Notes: generated by a model from the letters alone, not told the origin. A stretch of DNA of 64,000 nt from Geotalea toluenoxydans JCM 15764 (GCF_001311985.1 NZ_BBCJ01000016.1:1-64000); one strand, 5' to 3'; shown: positions 41,502-52,079, counted from the first letter of the stretch. Translations and numbers: made by a program.

Positions 41502-42866
41502 ATGTATCTGCGTGACACAATAGCAGCGATCAGTACTCCCATCGGGGAGGGTGGTATAAGCATTATAAGGATAAGCGGTCCGGATTGCCTTTCAATTGCC
41601 GATCGCATCTTCCGCAGGAGTCGTGACGGTGGCCTAAAAAGCCACCGTTTCTATTATGGGGTTATATTCGATCCCGATTCTACCACCATCCTTGATGAGG
41701 CCATGGTTGTCCTTATGCGGGGACCCCACTCATTCACCCGCGAAGACGTTCTTGAACTCCACTGTCATGGCGGCTATCTGGTTGTTCGACGCATTCTGGC
41801 CCTTGTGCTGCGACAGGGAGTGCGCCTTGCCGATCCAGGAGAGTTCACCAAACGTGCTTTCCTCAATGGACGTATCGATCTGGTTCAGGCTGAAGCCATT
41901 ATGGATATCATACGCAGCAAGTCGGAGATGTCCCTTAACCTTGCCCAGCATCAGCGTGAAGGCCTTCTTTCCCGGCACTTGTTCCAATTGAAGGAATATC
42001 TCCTTTCTTCCCTTGCTTTTCTTGAAGCCTTTATTGACTTTCCCGAAGAAGATATTGATGTTTCTGCCAAAGAACATATAGCAGAATATCGATTCCTCAC
42101 TTCTTATGTTGGATGAATTGCTGTCGGGGTTTTCAGAGGGAGAATTATCCGCGAAGGGGTCTCGGTGGTTATTGCCGGCAAACCCAATGTGGGAAAATCT
42201 AGTCTCCTCAATGCACTTTTGCGTGAAAAGCGGGCTATTGTCACTGCCATTCCCGGCACTACCCGTGATCTTATCGAAGAGCAAATGACCATTAAGGGGC
42301 TTCCGGTTAAACTGCTCGATACCGCCGGCATACGTGAATCAGACGACCATGTGGAAAAGGAAGGGGTTAAGCTGTCACTGGAAAAACTGCCCTCAGCTGA
42401 TCTGGTTCTTTTTGTTGTTGATGCCTCATCTCCCTTTAGTGTTGAAGACCAGTCGATACTTGAGAAGCTTTCTGGATTCAACTTCATGGTCGTTAAAAAT
42501 AAGTCTGACATTGATGGCTCTTATGTTCTTCCATTTGAACCAGAATTGCCGGTCCTGTCCATTTCCACCCATACCGGTCATGGACTTGTCGATTTGCAGC
42601 AGGCAATTTTCGATTTTTTTATCCATCATCCCGATCATGACAACCGAGAATTTGTTGCCATATCCCAAGTGCGGCATCGTGATGCTTTGACTAGTTGTCG
42701 TAATGCACTTGCCAACTTTAAGGACAACCTGGATCGGGAAGTCAATCTTGACCTCTTGGCCATAGATCTTCGTGATGCTCTTGATTCGTTGGGTGAAGTG
42801 ACTGGTGAAACTACTGCCGATGATGTGTTGGATAGGATATTCCAGCAATTCTGTATCGGCAAATGA
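41502..42866 (+). CDS. mnmE: tRNA modification GTPase MnmE (two frameshifts)
   Basis: With MnmG makes the cmnm5 group at the wobble uridine of some tRNAs. 454 residues. The N-terminal folate-binding domain has [20 protein letters not shown] and [15 protein letters not shown] [16 protein letters not shown]. The G domain has [13 protein letters not shown] and [10 protein letters not shown], and the C-terminus is FCIGK with the reactive Cys. Two compensating frame changes (near 42.09 and 42.14 kb) disturb a short stretch before the G domain. Confidence 0.95.
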
Positions 42867-42867
42867 T

Positions 42868-42883
42868 ATGTTTCACGTGAAAC
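42868..42883. promoter_or_regulatory. parS: parS centromere site
   Basis: TGTTTCACGTGAAACA, a perfect 16-bp palindrome identical to the consensus ParB-binding site of bacterial chromosomes. It lies one base after the mnmE stop codon and about 5 kb from oriC. Confidence 0.95.
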
Positions 42884-42916
42884 ATTTGTCGTCAAGGCTT
42901 GCTGGTAAAGGCGTAA

Positions 42917-42944
42917 TTGTTGAAAAGGGGTTAAGGTTTATAAT
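42917..42944 (+). promoter_or_regulatory. Promoter of mnmG
   Basis: TTGTTG (42917-42922), 16-base spacer, perfect TATAAT (42939-42944), 24 bases before the mnmG start. Confidence 0.6.
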
Positions 42945-42968
42945 CGGCAATATGTTTGGAGTGGGACG

Positions 42969-44840
42969 TTGATAGTATATGATAAAGAATATGACGTGAT
43001 TGTGGTGGGTGGGGGGCATGCCGGTTGCGAGGCGGCTCTGGCGGCAGCCAGGATGGGTTGTGAAACTTTACTGTTAACGATAAATCTGGATGCCATAGCC
43101 CTGATGTCTTGCAATCCGGCTATTGGTGGATTGGCTAAGGGGCACCTGGTCAAGGAAATTGATGCCTTGGGAGGCGAGATGGCGAAAAACATCGACGCCA
43201 CCGGTATTCAATTCCGCATTCTCAATACAAAAAAAGGACCGGCGGTCCGCGCTTCAAGGGCCCAGGCTGATAAGCAGCAATATCGTCTCAGGATGAAACG
43301 GGTTCTGGAGAAGCAGGAAAACCTTCACCTCAAGCAGGCAGAGGTAGTTGCCCTGGTGATGGATGGAGAGACGGTTGTTGGTGTAGACACCAAAGCCGGG
43401 GTGCGGCATATGACCAAAACGGTGATTCTTACCACTGGCACCTTCATGCGGGGCTTGATCCATATCGGCCTTGTTCATTATAGCGGGGGTAGGGCGGGCG
43501 ATCTTCCGTCAGTGGGCTTGTCCGACAATCTCAGGGAGCTTGGCTTCGATGTTGGGAGGCTGAAAACGGGAACACCGGCCAGGCTGGACAGTCGCACCAT
43601 CGATTTTGGCAGCTTGAGGCCCAATATGGCGATGATCAGCCATTCCCTTTTCCTTTTCAACGGAGCGGATATTAAATAAGCAGGTGCCTTGCCACATAGC
43701 CTATACTAACGAACGGAGCCATGACATCATCGCTCTGGCCTGGACCGCTCACCCCTATACTCGGGTATCATAGAGGGGGTCGGCCCACGATATTGTCCGT
43801 CCATAGAAGACAAGGTGGTCCGCTTTCCGGAAAAGGACCGCCATCAAACCTTCATCGAACCGGAAGGGCTGGATACGGTGGAGGTCTATCCCAGCGGGCT
43901 TTCCACATCACTGCCGATCGATGTCCAGTGGAAGTTTTACCGATCGATAGCAGGTTTGGAAAGGGTAGAAATAATGCGTCCTGCCTATGCCATCGAGTAT
44001 GATTACGTGGACCCGATTCAGCTCCATGCTTCCCTGGAGACAAAACCGGCCAGGAACCTCTATCATGCAGGGCAGATAAATGGTACCTCAGGCTATGAGG
44101 AGGCTGCGGCCCAAGGGTTGCTGGCAGGTATCAACGCCGCCTTGCGGGTGCAGGGAAGGGAGCCGCTTATCCTTGGCAGGAACGACGCTTACATCGGCGT
44201 GATGATTGATGACCTTGTGACCATGGGAAGCAAGGAACCATACCGCATGTTTACTTCCCGCGCTGAATACAGGCTCCTGTTGCGAGAGGACAATGCAGAT
44301 CTGAGATTGCGGGAGCGGGGCTACGAAATCGGACTGGTCAGGGATGAAGAATACGGGATATTTCTCAGGAAAAAAGAAATGATTAAAGAGGAGTTGCAGC
44401 GACTGCGCCAGGAAAAACTGCTCCCTTCCCAGGTTGATGTCGATTTTCTTGAGGATTTTGACCTGAAAGGGGTGCAGAATGCCCTTACCTATGAGCAGCT
44501 TCTCAGGCGTCCGGACTTCACCAGCAGCGATCTGTCAAGGATTGACGAGAAAATCATGGAGACGCCGGCTGATGTGCGGGAGCAGGTGGAGATACAGATA
44601 AAATATCAGGGCTACATTGACAGGCAGCTTGAGCAGGTGGGTAGAGCAAAAAAACTGGAGCACACAAAGATTCCCCAGGATATGCAGTATATGGGTTTGC
44701 CGGGATTGTCGGCAGAGGTTCAGGAGAAGCTGCATAAATTCAAACCCGATACCCTTGGCCAGGCGTCACGCATCCCAGGGGTAACTCCGGCAGCCATAAC
44801 CATACTTTCCATTGCCTTGAAATCGCGGAGCGGGCAGTGA
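42969..44840 (+). CDS. mnmG: tRNA uridine-5-carboxymethylaminomethyl modification enzyme MnmG (two frameshifts)
   Basis: FAD-dependent partner of MnmE. About 623 residues. The dinucleotide-binding motif [19 protein letters not shown] is at the N-terminus, [20 protein letters not shown] follows, and the C-terminal part has [14 protein letters not shown] and [11 protein letters not shown]. Two compensating frame changes between 43.67 and 43.80 kb break the middle. The start is TTG at 42969 with GGAG ten bases upstream; the nearby ATG is out of frame. Its stop overlaps the rsmG GTG. Confidence 0.94.
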
Positions 44841-45490
44841 ATACGGCAACGAGAAAAATGCTGGAATGCGGGGCGGCGGATTTCGGGTTGCAACTGTCTC
44901 CCGAACAGGTGGAAAAATTAGTTCTGTACGCGGAAGAACTTAAGAAATGGAACCGGAAAATTAATCTAACTGCCATAAACTCCGACGAAGATATTGTCAT
45001 AAAGCATTTTGTCGATTCACTGGCCTTGGCCAAGTTTGTTAAGGCCGATGCCATGCTGGTGGATATTGGTTCCGGTGCCGGTTTTCCCTGCATACCGCTG
45101 AAAATAATAATGCCGGCGCTGAGGGTTACCTCAGTTGATGCAGTGGAGAAAAAAATAATCTTTCAGCGCAATGTGGCAAGGCTCATTGGATTAGCAGGTT
45201 TTGAAGCCGTCCATGGCAGAGCTGAACAGCTGCAACCGGACAACAAAGCCGATGCGGTCGTCTCTCGCGCCTTTTCCGATATCCTCACCTTTGCCGGTAT
45301 GGCCAAGAGACTTATGAAGCCTGAAGGAATGATCATTGCCATGAAGGGAAAAGAGGGCCGCGAGGAAGCGGAACATGCGAAAGTAAAATTGGAGCAGATG
45401 GGTCTGACCGTCAGTGCGGTGGAGGAATTCCGTCTGCCATCCAGTGGCGATGCCCGCAGCTTAGTTTTTATCAGGAGCAAAACGGGTTAA
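44837..45490 (+). CDS. rsmG: 16S rRNA (guanine527-N7)-methyltransferase
   Basis: Methylates G527 of 16S rRNA. 217 residues, intact. The SAM motif is LVDIGSGAGFPCIPLKI near residue 74, with NLTAINSDEDIVIKHFVDSL before it and AVVSRAFSDILTFAG later. It begins at GTG overlapping the mnmG stop. A strong terminator follows. Confidence 0.95.
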   Translation: MNTATRKMLECGAADFGLQLSPEQVEKLVLYAEELKKWNRKINLTAINSDEDIVIKHFVDSLALAKFVKADAMLVDIGSGAGFPCIPLKIIMPALRVTSVDAVEKKIIFQRNVARLIGLAGFEAVHGRAEQLQPDNKADAVVSRAFSDILTFAGMAKRLMKPEGMIIAMKGKEGREEAEHAKVKLEQMGLTVSAVEEFRLPSSGDARSLVFIRSKTG

Positions 45491-45495
45491 ATGGC

Positions 45496-45540
45496 AGCCA
45501 GGATGGCGATTTCTTTCAAAATCGCCATCCTGGCTATTTT
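45496..45540 (+). terminator. Terminator after rsmG
   Basis: A perfect 17-base stem (arm AGCCAGGATGGCGATTT) with loop CTTTCA, then ATTTTGTCTT. It closes the rpmH-to-rsmG region. Confidence 0.9.
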
Positions 45541-45576
45541 GTCTTATGGAACAGCCTAGACCCTTGGACTGGGGGT

Positions 45577-45601
45577 AAAAATGCCCTTACAGGGCGTTTT
45601 T
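45577..45601. terminator. Second, bidirectional-looking terminator
   Basis: AAAAATGCCC-TTACA-GGGCGTTTTT: a GC stem flanked by A and T runs that would work in either direction. It lies about 130 bases before the lipoprotein gene. Confidence 0.7.
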
Positions 45602-45663
45602 GCAAGCTTTGAATTTTAACAGTAAATTCGGATACTTGGCAGAGGATGCTGAAGAAAGGTAGG

Positions 45664-45691
45664 TTGCACATCAGCTGGCCGCTGTTATAAG
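45664..45691 (+). promoter_or_regulatory. Promoter of the glycine-zipper lipoprotein gene
   Basis: TTGCAC (45664-45669), 16-base spacer and TATAAG (45686-45691); a TATAAT follows six bases later. Confidence 0.4.
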
Positions 45692-45732
45692 TATAATAAG
45701 GATCCCAGTTGCAGTCTCTCAGGAGGAAATCG

Positions 45733-46477
45733 ATGAAGCAATTTTGGATTTTCCTGATTATACTCATAATTTCGGTCGGTGGCTGTACCAGGTATAAGAC
45801 TCAATATGCGGCATTCAAACCACCTGAGCTTATGCCAATTTCCAGCAAATGGATGGGATCATGGTCGGCGGAGAAGCATATGCGGATAGCGATGCCGCAG
45901 AGGATGCCTTTGGCTTCGATGTGAAGGGAACCGGCCTTCTTCCAGTGCAGTTGGTGCTGGACAACAAGAGCGGCAAGAGTGCGGAAATAGTGGCTGATCA
46001 GACGTTTCTGGTTGATGGAAAAAATGGCTACTGGAGGATAATCCCGACCAATGTGGCCATCTCACGTCTGGAAAGTTCCACTCAACTTGCCTCATATTTC
46101 GGTAAAGGGGCAGGCAAAGGGGCGGTACTGGGTGCTGCTGCAGGAACTGTCCTTGGTGCCGCTTTGGGCATTGTCAGCGGCAGGAGTGTGGGTGAGGCCG
46201 CTTTGCGAACCGGAGCCTCGGGACAGCAGGAGGAGCGGTTATCGGCGGGGCCGGTGAAGGAAGTTCTCTGGAAAGGGGGCGTCGCATCATGGATGATATC
46301 CGTGCCAAGAGCCTTGAGGGGAAGGTAATTCCTGAAGAGCACCTGGCCAACGGCTTCATCTTCTTTCCGGGAGAGGCTGAGACAGCCAAAGAACTGCGTC
46401 TGCGCTTGCGCCAGCCGGAAAGTGGTATTGAAAGGACAGTTGTTCTCTCCTTCAGCGGACAGCAAGGCAAAAAATAA
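45733..46477 (+). CDS. Glycine-zipper lipoprotein (frameshifts)
   Basis: About 248 codons. The N-terminus KQFWIFLIILIISVGGC is a lipoprotein signal with lipobox VGGC, so the protein is probably anchored to a membrane. A beta-rich part (GFDVKGTGLLPVQLVLDN, VADQTFLVDGKNGYW) precedes a Gly/Ala-rich hydrophobic zipper (GKGAGKGAVLGAAAGTVLG) and a C-terminal beta domain (GFIFFPGEAETAKELRLRL). The frame changes near 45.86 and 46.24 kb. AGGAGG lies six bases before the ATG. Such zippers are found in outer-membrane lipoproteins, but no specific role is known. Confidence 0.7.
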
Positions 46478-46517
46478 CTGGATGTAAAACTGAATTCAGA
46501 GAAAAAAGATAACAAAC

Positions 46518-46835
46518 ATGAAGTGGATGATCACGGCCAGAGTAATTGCCATGACTTTACTGCCGGGCAAGAAGCGCGAAATCCCGTTGGAATCGCTATT
46601 CACCAAGGCTTCGCCGGCTGTGGGGGGCGAGTTTATCTCCGTACCGGAAACGCAGTTGTCGCACCTTAATGATTTCCGGACGGTTGTGAACGACAAGCAG
46701 CAGCTGCGGCTGTTTTTCAAAGATTGTCTGGTTCCGGCGGCGCCTTTTCTGCTCTTTCGGTTGAAGCGGCAGGGGTTTTCCCAGTGCCGGGCGCAGGCAA
46801 CAAGAGAAGGCATCTATTTGAGTGCCGAGAGATAA
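46518..46835 (+). CDS. Hypothetical protein, 105 residues
   Basis: No family recognised and no ribosome site of note. It starts KWMITARVIAMTLLPGKKRE and includes SHLNDFRTVVNDKQQLRLFF and a basic C-terminus. No signal peptide is obvious. An equally long frame exists on the other strand, but the plus-strand reading has the more protein-like composition and faces the same way as the lipoprotein gene 40 bases upstream. Status as a gene is uncertain. Confidence 0.4.
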   Translation: MKWMITARVIAMTLLPGKKREIPLESLFTKASPAVGGEFISVPETQLSHLNDFRTVVNDKQQLRLFFKDCLVPAAPFLLFRLKRQGFSQCRAQATREGIYLSAER

Positions 46836-46837
46836 GA

Positions 46838-47903
46838 TCAGCCGGCAATCCTCGCTATTTCAAATCCTATCTGCTCCAGAGGCAGAACCTCGTCGGCAAC
46901 ACCCCCATCGATACAGGCTTTGGGCATCCCATAGATGGTTGAAGTCGCCTCATCCTGCACCAGTGTAACCCCTCCCTTTGTTTTTAAAAATTGCATCCCC
47001 TTGAACCCGTCGCTACCCATGCCGGTAAGCACCACACCAAGCATGGAGCCGTTGCTGGCCTCGGCAAGGCTGTGCATCATCTGATCCACAGAGGGAATAT
47101 AGAGGTATTGGGGAAAAAGGGTGGTAGGATCGGTCTTTACAGTCAGGCCGGCTCCTTGCCTGACTATTGATGTATGCCGTCCTCCGGGAGCAATGAGAAC
47201 GAGTCCCGGCCGCAGAACATCGCCATCCTTGGCTTCATGTATTTCCAGTGAACATTTGGCATTCAGCCGTTCGGCGTAGGGGCCGGTAAATGCCTTGGGC
47301 ATGTGGATTGCCACCATAATGCCGAAAGGGAAGTTTGCCGGTATGCGGGAAAGCACTTCCTGGAGGGCAACCGGACCACCGGTTGAGGCGCCGATGCGAC
47401 GCAGTTCACTCGTTTGGAAAATCTGGATTTGGTAATGGCGGCAGGGGAGGGGGCAATGCTGCGTTTGACACTGGTGCCGAATTGAACGAGTGAGCTGCCG
47501 GCTTGTTTGACCTTGTTCAGCAGTTCCTCGCGGAAGACCTTCTGGGCTTCAGAGGAGTCGCTGATATTTTTTGGAATATAATCTATTGCACCTGCTTCCA
47601 GCGCTTCAAAGGTTGCCTTGGCTCCTTCACAGGTAAGGGTTGAAACCATCAGGACCCGAGTGGGAGCTTTGGCCATGATCTGCTTGAGGGCAGCAATCCC
47701 GTCCATGCGCGGCATTTCCACATCCATCGTAATGATATCCGGACGCAGTTCGATAGCTTTTTCAATGCCTTCGATTCCATCGGCGGCAATGCCGACTATT
47801 TCTATCTGTGGGTCTTTGGCCAGAATGCCGCGGATCGCCATTCTCATGAAGCAAGAATCATCGACGACCAGAACTTTCAATCTGCCTGATGCATTGGGGT
47901 CAT
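46838..47903 (-). CDS. cheB: Chemotaxis response regulator protein-glutamate methylesterase CheB (frameshifts)
   Basis: Removes methyl groups (and deamidates) chemoreceptors when phosphorylated by CheA. About 355 codons. The receiver domain (KVLVVDDSCFMRMAIRGIL, phospho-Asp in ITMDVEMPRMDG) is joined by a linker to the esterase domain with the active Ser in GASTGGP and DGFKGM-type MGSDGFKGMQ. The frame changes near 47.40 kb, and once more just after the start: ATG at 47903 opens MTPMHQA and must shift to join the receiver. The alternative is a TTG start at 47880. It begins two bases after the HDOD gene. Confidence 0.9.
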
Positions 47904-47905
47904 GG

Positions 47906-48808
47906 TTACTCCGCAACAACTCCCTGAAAAATAGATTGAACCAGTTCCTGAATTTCCGGCACCCGGTCATCCAGCTCATAACAGAATCTTTCCACATCGA
48001 AATCGGCAAGATGTGGGGCGTAGTTTTTCAGTATGGACCAGGATTTTTCATCGGCCAGGTTGAAGGTTACCCAGGACTTGCCGCCATAATCCAGCTGACG
48101 CACGGAACAGAAAAGATCTGCCAGGTTGACAATGGAAACGAGTGTCGGGTCAATGGTTGCATCTTCAGGCGCATGGTGGAGGGCTATGACTTCACAATAC
48201 TCTGGGGGGAAATTCCATTTTCTGGCGATGCAGAGTCCGATTTCGCTGTGGCTGGTACCGAAATATTCCTTTTCAGCCTCAAACATTCTGTATGATTTGC
48301 CCTTGATGGACTCCAGCAGTTTTTCGAAGTCACTACGCTTATAGTAGCTTAAAAATACTTCGCCGATGTCGTGGACAATACCGACGAGATAGGCCTTCTC
48401 GGTATCTGGGTAGCGGAACCGCTGGGCTATGATCTTGGCAACGATGCCCACACCGAAAGAATGCTCCCAGAAGGTTCTGATGTCGAAAGCACCGTCTTTG
48501 CCCTGAAAGACATCGATAAATGAGCAGGTAAAGGCCAGCTCCCGGATGTGACGGAAACCCAGGTAGATCAGGGCGCGTTTCACGGATTTGATTTCGTGGG
48601 CCGGCTTGTAGAAAGGTGAGTTGACCATCTTTATCACCCGTGCAGCAAGCACCTGATCGGTAAGGATCATGTCTGCAACTTCGTCCAGTTCGACCTCCGG
48701 CTTGTCGAGCAGATCAATGACTTTGGTGGCGACATGGGGGATGGTGGGCAGCTCGGAGATGGCATCCACCATGGTTTGTGCTTTAACCATCAGGCCGTTG
48801 TCAAACAT
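47906..48808 (-). CDS. HDOD-domain signalling protein in the che operon
   Basis: 300 residues, intact. The HDOD domain covers most of the protein: ELPTIPHVATKVIDLLDKPE, DQVLAARVIKMVNSPFY, a central IVHDIGEVFLSYY that keeps the HD pair, and CEVIALHHAPEDAT. HDOD proteins are linked to signal transduction and are often fused to c-di-GMP or receiver domains; no catalytic activity is established for most. Its placing between cheR and cheB in one operon suggests it works with this chemosensory system. Confidence 0.85.
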   Translation of the reverse strand: MFDNGLMVKAQTMVDAISELPTIPHVATKVIDLLDKPEVELDEVADMILTDQVLAARVIKMVNSPFYKPAHEIKSVKRALIYLGFRHIRELAFTCSFIDVFQGKDGAFDIRTFWEHSFGVGIVAKIIAQRFRYPDTEKAYLVGIVHDIGEVFLSYYKRSDFEKLLESIKGKSYRMFEAEKEYFGTSHSEIGLCIARKWNFPPEYCEVIALHHAPEDATIDPTLVSIVNLADLFCSVRQLDYGGKSWVTFNLADEKSWSILKNYAPHLADFDVERFCYELDDRVPEIQELVQSIFQGVVAE

Positions 48809-48818
48809 AGTAAGGTCC

Positions 48819-49691
48819 TTATTTGTTATAGGCGAATCCGCCGGGAAAATGGATTGTTTTGAATTTTTCGCTTACCCCGTGCAGCGATTCCGACTGACCG
48901 ACAAAAAAGTAGCCGTAGGGTTGCAGGTTGTTGTAAAAATGCTGCACCACCTTGGACTTTGAAGCCAGGTCAAAATATATGAGAACGTTTGCGCAGAAAA
49001 TAAAGTCAAAGCTTTTCATGAATAGCATTTTATTTTCATCGTAAAGGTTAAGAAGGGAGAAATTGACCATTTTCTTGACTTCCGGGGCGAGTTTGAAACG
49101 GTCAGCCGACTCCATGCTGAAATATTTACGGCGATAATAGTCAGGGGCGTTGCGAACAGAATACGAGCCATAAATGCCTTCCTTGGCTTGGGCGATAACG
49201 GTCTCGTTAATATCCGTGCCGACAATTTCGATTATCCAGTCCTTGAGCAACGAGGTCCGCTTTTCAAGCAGGATCATGGCAAGGGTATAGGCTTCTTCGC
49301 CCGAGGAAGATCCGGCACTCCAGATTCTCAATTTGCGGAATCCCATCTTTGATTTGGTTTCGACGATTTCGGGTATGAACTTGTTTTCCATGGCCGCAAG
49401 TTGTGGGCCATTGCGGAAAAAACAGGTTTCGTTGGTGGTGATTTCATCCAGAAGATAACGCAATTCCGAACTGCCGGTAACACTGCTTCTTATGTACTGG
49501 TAGTACTCGGCATGGCTTTTGACCTTGGTTGCGTCCATGCGGCGGCCGATGCGGCTCTCAAGAAAGTATTTCTTGCTGGTATGGAAATAAATGCCGCACA
49601 GATTATAGATGTAATCCCTGAGGATCTCGAAGTCCTTATCGGAGATCTTTGCATTGGGAGCTTTAAGTTCGGGGAAAAACGTGGGTTCCAT
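48819..49691 (-). CDS. cheR: Chemotaxis protein methyltransferase CheR
   Basis: Adds methyl groups from SAM to glutamates of chemoreceptors. 290 residues, intact. An all-helical N-terminal domain (about 10-90) is followed by the methyltransferase domain, with TTNETCFFRN, RIWSAGSSSGEEAYTLAM and FDFIFCANVLIYF. No receptor-binding pentapeptide tail is expected on CheR itself. It follows cheA by 30 bases. Confidence 0.93.
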   Translation of the reverse strand: MEPTFFPELKAPNAKISDKDFEILRDYIYNLCGIYFHTSKKYFLESRIGRRMDATKVKSHAEYYQYIRSSVTGSSELRYLLDEITTNETCFFRNGPQLAAMENKFIPEIVETKSKMGFRKLRIWSAGSSSGEEAYTLAMILLEKRTSLLKDWIIEIVGTDINETVIAQAKEGIYGSYSVRNAPDYYRRKYFSMESADRFKLAPEVKKMVNFSLLNLYDENKMLFMKSFDFIFCANVLIYFDLASKSKVVQHFYNNLQPYGYFFVGQSESLHGVSEKFKTIHFPGGFAYNK

Positions 49692-49721
49692 AAAGTGCCT
49701 GATTGAAATGCGTTTGAGTTA

Positions 49722-51517
49722 TTAATTGTCACCGTGTTGAACGAATGCCAGAGGATCGACGATAAGAGCCACACTGCCGTCGCCGAGAATGGTAGAGCCG
49801 GCAATGGCCGGAAGGTTTGCCAGGAAGCTGCCGAGGGATTTTATCGCCACTTCCTGTTGGCCCATAAGCCTGCTGACTACCAGTCCTACTCGCTTTTCGG
49901 CAACTCCCACGACAACCACATAACAGGTGTCTCTGCTCAGGGATTCCCCCTGGCAACCAAAGAGCCGGTGCAGACGAACCAGTGGCAACACCGAGTCCCG
50001 CAATTTAAGAACTTCCTGGCCCCCAACCTGGTGAAAGACGCTCTGTTGAACTTGATAGTCTCGATAACCGCAGAAAGGGGTATGGAATATATCTCACTTT
50101 CCACTTGCACCAGGAGGGACTGAATTATGGCAAGGGTAAGGGGCAGCCGGAGAATGAATTCCGATCCCTGTCCCACTTCGTTTTTAATTTCAATGATGCC
50201 GTTCAATTTTCTGATATTGGTACGCACAACATCCATGCCTACCCCCCTGCCGGAGAGATCGGTGGTCTGTTCTTTCGTGGAAAATCCGGGAAGAAAGATG
50301 AGATCGAGAATTTCCCTGGTGCCCATAGCCGCCAGCTGCTCATCTGTAACAAGGCCTTTTTCAAGGGCCTTCCTGGCAACCTTTTCCGGATTTATACCAC
50401 GGCCATTGTCCTTGATGCTGATGACGATCTGATTCCCTTCGTGGGTAGCAGAGAGGACTACGGTGCCCTTTGCCGGTTTGCCGGCAGCTGTTCGCTCCTC
50501 CGGCGTTTCCAGTCCATGGTCCAAGGCGTTTCTGATCAGATGGATCAACGGGTCGCCGATTTCATCGACCACGGAACGATCAAGCTCGGTTTCCTCACCA
50601 AAAATCAGAAGCTCAACCTCTTTGCCAAGCTCTCTGGCAAGATTGCGAACTATCCTGGGAAATTTCTTGAAAACCTTTTCCACGGGAATCATGCGCATTT
50701 TCAGAACCTGCATCTGCAATTCCGAGGTAACGAAATTAAGCCGTTTGGTCAATTTGCCGAACTCGTCGCTGAAGCCGGTTGGATCGAGGCCTTCCTGAAA
50801 ATCGCTATAGAGCTGCACCATACGGTTGCGTTCCAGCACCAGCTCGCCGACCTGGTTCATCAGATCGTCCAGTCTTTTGACATCAACCCGCACGGTGGCA
50901 CTATCTGCAAGTTCCTCGGTTTTTGCAGGGACAGGCTTTTGCGAAGGAGGGGCGATGACAGCTGGATTACCGGCTTGTTCAACAGCTGCTTGCTCCTTGG
51001 CCGGCTGGTTGATTGAAGGATCGTCCCCGTCTGTCGCCGAGACAGGCGGCTCATCCCAAGCTGTAGGGTTAGTGTCGCAAGAAGAAGCCACCGGATCCGG
51101 CGAAGGGAGTATCGAGCCCGCTGCTGTTTCGGAAAGGTAAGGAAGCAGTTTGGCAATGGTAGTATCGATATCCCGCTCTTGAATTTCCCCACCCTTGATA
51201 TCATTGAGGAGCACCTTTACAAGATCGACAGCCTCAAGAATGACATCCATTATCTCAGGATTTACGGAAAGTTCGGTTTTACGCAACCGATTCAGGACGT
51301 CTTCGGTTTTATGGGTTACTTTGACCAGCAAGTCAAAACCAAGAAAACTAGACGCCCCCTTAACCGTATGAATGGAGCGGAAAATTCTGTTCAAAAGATC
51401 GGTGTCGGAAGGAGATTTCTCAAGGGTGACGAGATCGTCATCGAGTTTTTCTAACAGTTCGGTGCTTTCGGTAAGAAAGCCGTCAAGCAATTCCTGGTCT
51501 TCGCAATCAATAGGCAT
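49722..51517 (-). CDS. cheA: Chemotaxis histidine kinase CheA (frameshift)
   Basis: Central kinase of the chemosensory array. About 598 codons. The HPt domain has IFRSIHTVKGASSFLGF with the phospho-His near residue 49. A Pro/Ala/Glu-rich linker (about 140-205) stands where a CheY-binding P2 domain would be. Then come dimerisation (VGELVLERNRMVQLY), the ATPase domain (HLIRNALDHGLE, DNGRGI, GFSTKEQ, SGRGVGMDVV) and the CheW-like end. One frame change near 50.0 kb separates the last 95 codons. Confidence 0.92.
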
Positions 51518-51530
51518 TTTCCGCTCCCGA

Positions 51531-52028
51531 TCAATTCATGGCATTGCTGAACAGCAAATTATCTTCATGGGTGCACATCTTTTCCAGGTCCAGCAGCACC
51601 AGCAGACGTTCAGCCTGATTTACGACCCCAGACATGCAGTCCAGGTCGATAGTGCTGTTAGCGACCGGCGGAGGCGGCTGGATATCCCCGGCAGAGATTC
51701 GTATTACCTCTGAAACCTCATCCACGATAAAACCCATCATTTCGCTTCCTGATTCTATGACCATGATACGAGTTCTTTTGTCGATTTCTGCATCGGGAAG
51801 GTTGAATTTTTTGCGCAGGGAGATTATGGGAATAACCTTTCCACGCAGGTTAATGACACCATCGACGTAAGAAGGGGCGTTGGGCACCCGGGTAATGTTC
51901 AGCAGGCGGATGATTTCACGGACTTTCAAGACATTGAAGCCGTATTCTTCGTGGTCAAGACAGAAGCTGACAAGCTGGATCAGTTCGCCTGTTACAGATT
52001 CATTCCTAACCTGCAACGCATTTTCCAT
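51531..52028 (-). CDS. cheW: Chemotaxis coupling protein CheW
   Basis: 165-residue adaptor linking CheA to receptors. The CheW fold is recognised from LVSFCLDHEEYGFNVLKVREI, VINLRGKVIPIISLRKKF, IVDEVSEVIRI and VLLDLEKM near the end. Intact frame; AGGAGGATCTCG precedes the ATG. It is first in the cheW-cheA-cheR-HDOD-cheB operon. Confidence 0.94.
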   Translation of the reverse strand: MENALQVRNESVTGELIQLVSFCLDHEEYGFNVLKVREIIRLLNITRVPNAPSYVDGVINLRGKVIPIISLRKKFNLPDAEIDKRTRIMVIESGSEMMGFIVDEVSEVIRISAGDIQPPPPVANSTIDLDCMSGVVNQAERLLVLLDLEKMCTHEDNLLFSNAMN

Positions 52029-52079
52029 CGAGATCCTCCTGATAATCGGTTAAGAAATGAAAGGAACTGATGAGCTCCT

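Noticed and set aside
46496..46813. A minus-strand 105-residue frame opposite the hypothetical gene
   Set aside because: Its composition is less protein-like and no ribosome site is evident; it would also run against the lipoprotein gene. The plus-strand frame was kept at low confidence.
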